NCBI RefSeq assembly: GCF_040115645.1
Contig: NC_089571.1
Location: 1,860,001 to 1,924,000 of the forward strand
Direction of reading: 5' to 3'
DNA from: Euwallacea fornicatus
Taxonomy: Eukaryota; Arthropoda; Insecta; Coleoptera; Curculionidae
Length of the DNA: 64,000 nucleotides
In this document: positions 60,025 through 64,000 of the stretch, one piece after another
Layout of the letters: each line of letters opens with the position of its first letter
Numbering within the stretch: the stretch's first letter is position 1
Translations under genes and position numbers: made by a program
Notes under the pieces: model-generated
Database searches by the model: none
Seen by the model: only the letters and a program-made list of their open reading frames with translations
What the model was told of the DNA's origin: nothing

Positions 60025-60447
60025 ATTGTAAATTTTTCAGTGATGAAACAAATGGATTATGGTATTTTGCGACCTCAGTCGAGGACTGTAAGGCTGCGCT
60101 CCTCCAAACAGATCAAACCGGCCTTAATCGAGAGAACAATGCACCTCCGGCAAGCATTTCATAATAAAAAGAGCCATTCTTGCCGTCGACAAGTCTCATA
60201 AACCAGAGATTTCATCTCTACTGGTTTTAATTTCACCAGCGTGCATGTCCATCTTTGTTTTGATTCGACATTCCGCGATCTTGCAACTTGCATTACCCAC
60301 CATTTTCAATCGAATTCCTTTTTTGGACTTCATATAACTTCTGGTTGCCATCTGCGTACTTATCGGCGCGTTTTTACCATCGGTATTGTTGGTGAAACCC
60401 ATGGTAATGGTGGGAACTTAATGCACACCTGGAAGCCAACAATTTAA

Positions 60448-60624
60448 ATGGTTTCGGTCGCCCAATACCAGATGAGGCCGCCACACGATTATCGCAACGA
60501 GGCGCTGAAGACGCTGATGAGGATTGAGCCTCAGACCGGTCGGCCAAACGGGCCGTCGCGCTTTTATCATTTCGCGGCGCTGACGAAACTGAATCTTAAG
60601 ATAAAAATTATCAATCTCAATTAA
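60448..60624 (+). CDS. 58-codon coding-like frame, candidate exon
   Basis: ATG 60448 to stop 60624. It reads M-R-P-P-H-D-Y-R-N-E-A-L-K-T-L-M-R-I-E-P after an alternative splice-like CCAATACCAG, then G-P-S-R-F-Y-H-F-A-A-L-T-K-L. Third codon positions are mostly G or C, against an AT-rich background. It is also open on the opposite strand, so the strand is uncertain. No family recognised. Confidence 0.22.
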   Translation: MVSVAQYQMRPPHDYRNEALKTLMRIEPQTGRPNGPSRFYHFAALTKLNLKIKIINLN

Positions 60625-61875
60625 GCCGCGCACGCCCACCAGTTTATAAGTGGGTACGTACCTGCTCATAAAACAGCCTTTAAAAACGTATTGCATAATC
60701 GCTAATTAGCCGCATATAATCTCTTCCATCATCATATTATACAAGAACTCCTTTTTTGCCAGGTTGTCACTTGTTCCGTTTTTTTTTTTTTTTAATGAGA
60801 ATTTATCATGAGATCATTAAAATATCATCCTTATAAGCGCCGGTGTCTCGTGATAATATCAGTGTCGGCCGCTATTTCGAGTTACTCTGAGAAAACAAGT
60901 CATTATATGGATGATTAGTCTTTATTATAATCGGATATGTTGCTTTAACGCGTGCATAAGTAGCCGCGGAGAATGTTGAGTAATCGCAGGCTCAGCTGTC
61001 TGTGGTGGGGGCGAAAAAGTTACTTAAGGGTGGAGAAACCAAGATGTCGCCCCGTCCGGTTTGGCTAGATGGAGGAGACGCGGCGGTTTGTCCGTTCAAT
61101 TCCTCCCTTTGGGGGATTCGACTAGCTGGGGCGAAAATATACTGAAAAACTGCAGAAAACCAATCGACAAAACACCCCCTCCGTCTCAAAGTGAGAAACG
61201 CATTTGCGACTCGAAAATTTGGCCCGCAATGGGGTGCAGGGCGTGCGGCAGTGGCGTCGCAATGTTTTGGAGTGTGATCCTGAACATTAAAATAATTTTA
61301 AAATGTTCTGACCAAGATGCCCCGTTCTTGAACCGGCTAGAATCCCTTAAAGGGGAAACCCTGAAGATGATTTTTTCGAAACGGTTCGCGCTAAAGTTCG
61401 ATATACTTCATTAAGTAGGAGTGGAAAAATACTGCTTCACGTAAATCGTGAGAGGTACGCAAGGGATTGCTGGCCAGTTCGGTTCGAATTCGATCTTGAA
61501 GTTCCCTCTGATGTTCAAAGAAAACTGAGTTGGGAATGCTGCTGCTCATGCTCCTTCCGTTGTCGGTCAATTTTGGATCAGCTTCGTTCAACGGGTAAGA
61601 ATTCAACCTTCAACGTCGCACGCAGAAACGGTGAGTTCTTGAATTTTTAAAGTGCGAAAATTCTTTTTTTATTAACAAAAACAAATTTTAGCCAGGGGCG
61701 TCACGTGCGGGGGTCTCCTACGTAAATCTTGCCTTAACTATTTCGTTTGAGACATTTCTTCATTTTTCAAATTGAACTACTCAGTAGCAAATATTTTTAA
61801 GTAAAAAGGCTCTTCGTATTCCATCTCGTTGGGATGGACCAGAAACGTGATTTTTTCGTGGACATTTATGTTATA

Positions 61876-62599
61876 CAGGGTGATTCAAAATTGACTGTCA
61901 GTATTTTAAGAGAATATTTTTGCGATCAAAACGGGAACGTTTCTTCCCGTAAACCTGAGCCCTGAAATGCGCCCCTGCGGAGCTGAAGTTATCAAAAGTT
62001 GGGGGAGAAAAATCGATCGTGTCAAATTGTGACCGCAGTTGCTGATCAAAATTCTTGAAAACTTGCAAGCTCTTGTTTTTTTGGCGCTTTATTCATTTAT
62101 TGCTCTAAAAATGATGTAAACCTGACTTCAGAAGGAAATAAACGAATATATAAGCAGTAGTAACCTACACCAATTTTTTCAGTTTGTTACTTTGATATTA
62201 CTGCTCTTTCGTCTAACAACAATTCTCTTGCAAATAGCTATTTGCCTCAAGAAGGCGCGTTCTATCAAAATTTTAGATTTTTTCATACCTTACTAGATGA
62301 TGATAGTTAAACTTAGAGTCCTCAGTGGAAGCATAAAATGTAGGCTGTGCGCAGCCCCCCTTCAACCCTTTTGAAATTAGGGTTGCACCATTTTTCAAGC
62401 AAAAAATGTGTAGAGCGCCTAAAAACAAGGGCACATGTTCATCATGAAATTTTATGGGTAACTGTTGTCATAATTTGACATAACCGACGTTTTTTTCAAA
62501 ATTTCGATAACTGCAGCTTCGCTTATGGGAAGAAAAACTCTTATTTTAACTTCAAAAGTACACCCTTAAAATATTGATACTCGATTTTGGATCGCCCCG
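61876..62599. mobile_element. CAGGGTG-ended inverted-repeat element, 0.72 kb
   Basis: TA then CAGGGTGATTCAAAATTGA (61874) pairs with inverted CGGGGCGATCCAAAATCGA and TA (62601). Arms of roughly 145-170 bases (61876-62047, 62455-62599) share CAGTATTTTAAG/CAATATTTTAAG, TTTCTTCCC, GCTGMAGTTATC and GTCAAATTRTGAC. The left arm has about 30 extra bases. The loop shows no gene. Confidence 0.82.
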
Positions 62600-63711
62600 T
62601 ATTATGACGCTTAGATAATTATGAAGGGAAAAATTAGAGCTCGATCGAGGGCATTTTCGAAATTTGCTGTGAATAAGCGATAAATTCTTAGTAATATTAG
62701 TCTTGCTGTTGCAAGCTACTAGAAAAATATTTTTGTTCCGAGGATAGTTGCTATGTTAACTGAAATGTATTTCGATGTCCATGTAATCGTGAATCGGTTC
62801 ATAAAAAAATGTTTTTCATGGAAACGGCCTATCCCAACGAGATAGAACAAGGGCTTCTTTACTCGATAATATTTGCAATTTAGTAATTTTTTCCAAAAAT
62901 TAAAAAAATGCCACGAACGAAAACAAAGTTTGGGTGACATTTACGCAGGAGGCCCCCTGTATACGACGCTGCTGACTAAAATTTACAATAATTCACACAA
63001 AAACCTTTTTTTTGTTCCAACTTATTACAGCATACCGTATATCATAATTTTAACTCAAACTTTTTCCGAGATCCCCTTTTAAGTGGTGCCAACCCTCTTC
63101 AGGTCCCATTTAAAACCTCGAAGTATCTACATAGGCACTTTTCAAAATTGGTTCAATATCTAGAATCGCCTCCCAAAATGGTTTGACGTTATTTGCGAAC
63201 GCCCTGTATACGAAAGGCTCAACAGTTGATTTTAATTGGAGTTTTGGAATCATCATGAACAAATTGAAATGATTTTTCTTATCAACCCGAGTCACCACGT
63301 CCCTAGTAGCACCTCGGGCGTTTGCGAAAAAGTTATCAGGGCAACGTCACGTTACAGGAAGTTTGTCTTCACGGCAAAGTTGGGTTTTACTCATATGAGG
63401 AATTGAATAATTGTTTCCACCTCCAACCGTCATAATTTACTCCACGCAACCGTGTAAAGTTAGGAAAATGTTCTCCAGTTTACCTTTTTCTGGGTTTATT
63501 GAACGCCAGTTGCACGCGATCAATCAACTTTTCAATGCTTTGCAGAGATGATTTATATTAATTGAATCGAGTTAAAAAAAGAGATTAAGACAATCAAATC
63601 TATGCTGTTTGGTGCTTGAGATGGGATCCCGAGTTCGGATGTGTGCATTAACGACATGGTCGTTGGACCGAAGTGTTAAGGGGCTCCTTCGATGAATGAA
63701 ACCACGAAAAC
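62600..63711. other. isolated element ends, no gene
   Basis: CCCCCTG then TATACG at 62953 and CGCCCTG then TATACG at 63200 are two right-facing ends in the same orientation, 247 bases apart. Left partners were not found. Confidence 0.5.
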
Positions 63712-64000
63712 ATGAAATGGAATGTATTTGACTTGCACTTACATCAAATAATGAAAGAGCTTTGGTCTAAGTGGGAAGAGGGAGAGTGCTTGATTGGGCG
63801 GGTTACACGCTACGATTTCGATCACATCACGACACCGACGCAGCTTCCACGCGAAGAGAAGAGAAAAGAGAGAAAATATTACTCCGATTATCCCTTAAGT
63901 AGTAAACCCGAGGAATTCCAACCGGGGGCGCACCACCACCAAGGACCCTTACGGGCTATGGCTACGCCGGATCCCACAAATCGCGGCCATCTGGGGAATA
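63712..64000 (+). CDS. open frame running off the window end, candidate partial exon
   Basis: From ATG at 63712 the frame stays open for 96 codons to the end of the window. The product is charged (W-S-K-W-E-E-G-E-C; R-E-E-K-R-K-E-R-K-Y-Y-S-D) and then rich in Pro, His and Gly. Codons in the second half often end in C or G, unlike the AT-rich surroundings, which suggests coding. A shorter start is ATG 63751. I do not recognise the family. It may be a first exon or a chance frame. Confidence 0.33.
   Translation, partial: MKWNVFDLHLHQIMKELWSKWEEGECLIGRVTRYDFDHITTPTQLPREEKRKERKYYSDYPLSSKPEEFQPGAHHHQGPLRAMATPDPTNRGHLGN

Larger units (their letters stand above)
59221..61875. other. mostly non-coding, with two candidate exons
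   Basis: Apart from the coding-like frames near 59.9 and 60.5 kb and the short repeat at 61.31-61.41 kb, I see no structured feature. Confidence 0.45.

Overview
This is a eukaryotic, intron-containing, AT-rich nuclear window, almost certainly from an insect. The basis is a four-exon c-type lysozyme gene, relics of mariner, Tc1-like and other IS630-type transposases, the 3' end of a Jockey-type LINE, and dense short inverted-repeat transposons. A beetle or a related order is plausible, but I cannot fix the order. No bacterial gene, operon, tRNA, rRNA or CRISPR array was found. Most long open frames are chance frames or antisense shadows.

The one gene I can reconstruct confidently is on the minus strand between 46518 and 41908: a secreted c-type lysozyme of 140 residues in four exons. 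All splice sites are GT/AG, reading phases agree at all three junctions, the mature protein has eight cysteines, and the catalytic Glu is kept. The usual catalytic Asp is replaced by Ser, so it may be a non-canonical or non-muramidase lysozyme. Its 3.3 kb first intron holds an antisense mariner relic and a 65-base hairpin with 11-base arms. A large inverted-repeat element starts about 300 bases upstream of its ATG.

The rest is mobile DNA. The dominant theme is a set of elements flanked by TA whose ends read CAGGGTG or close variants, often followed by 150-280 base inverted arms. Best examples lie at 18.41-19.46, 25.60-26.36, 31.92-32.73, 46.81-48.13 and 61.88-62.60 kb. One larger member (35.54-37.47 kb) has related ends and carries a decayed IS630/mariner-type transposase, so it looks like the parent type of the others. 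A different inverted-repeat element lies at 7.46-8.21 kb. A third family is present twice (28.8-29.76 and 50.57-51.67 kb). Two inverted-repeat elements carry a minisatellite between their arms: a 20-base unit at 47596-47795 and an 18-base unit at 51091-51414.

Other relics are a mariner transposase on the minus strand at 33.38-34.24 kb, which splits one copy of a 1.3 kb dispersed repeat whose other copy is at 30.49-31.81 kb; a second mariner relic at 44.44-45.08 kb sharing a 79-base identical run with the first; a Tc1-like pseudogene at 58.26-59.22 kb; and a 5'-truncated Jockey LINE with poly(A) at 39.43-39.98 kb. A few coding-like open frames (53.1, 59.8, 60.4 and 63.7 kb to the window end) may be exons of genes I do not recognise.
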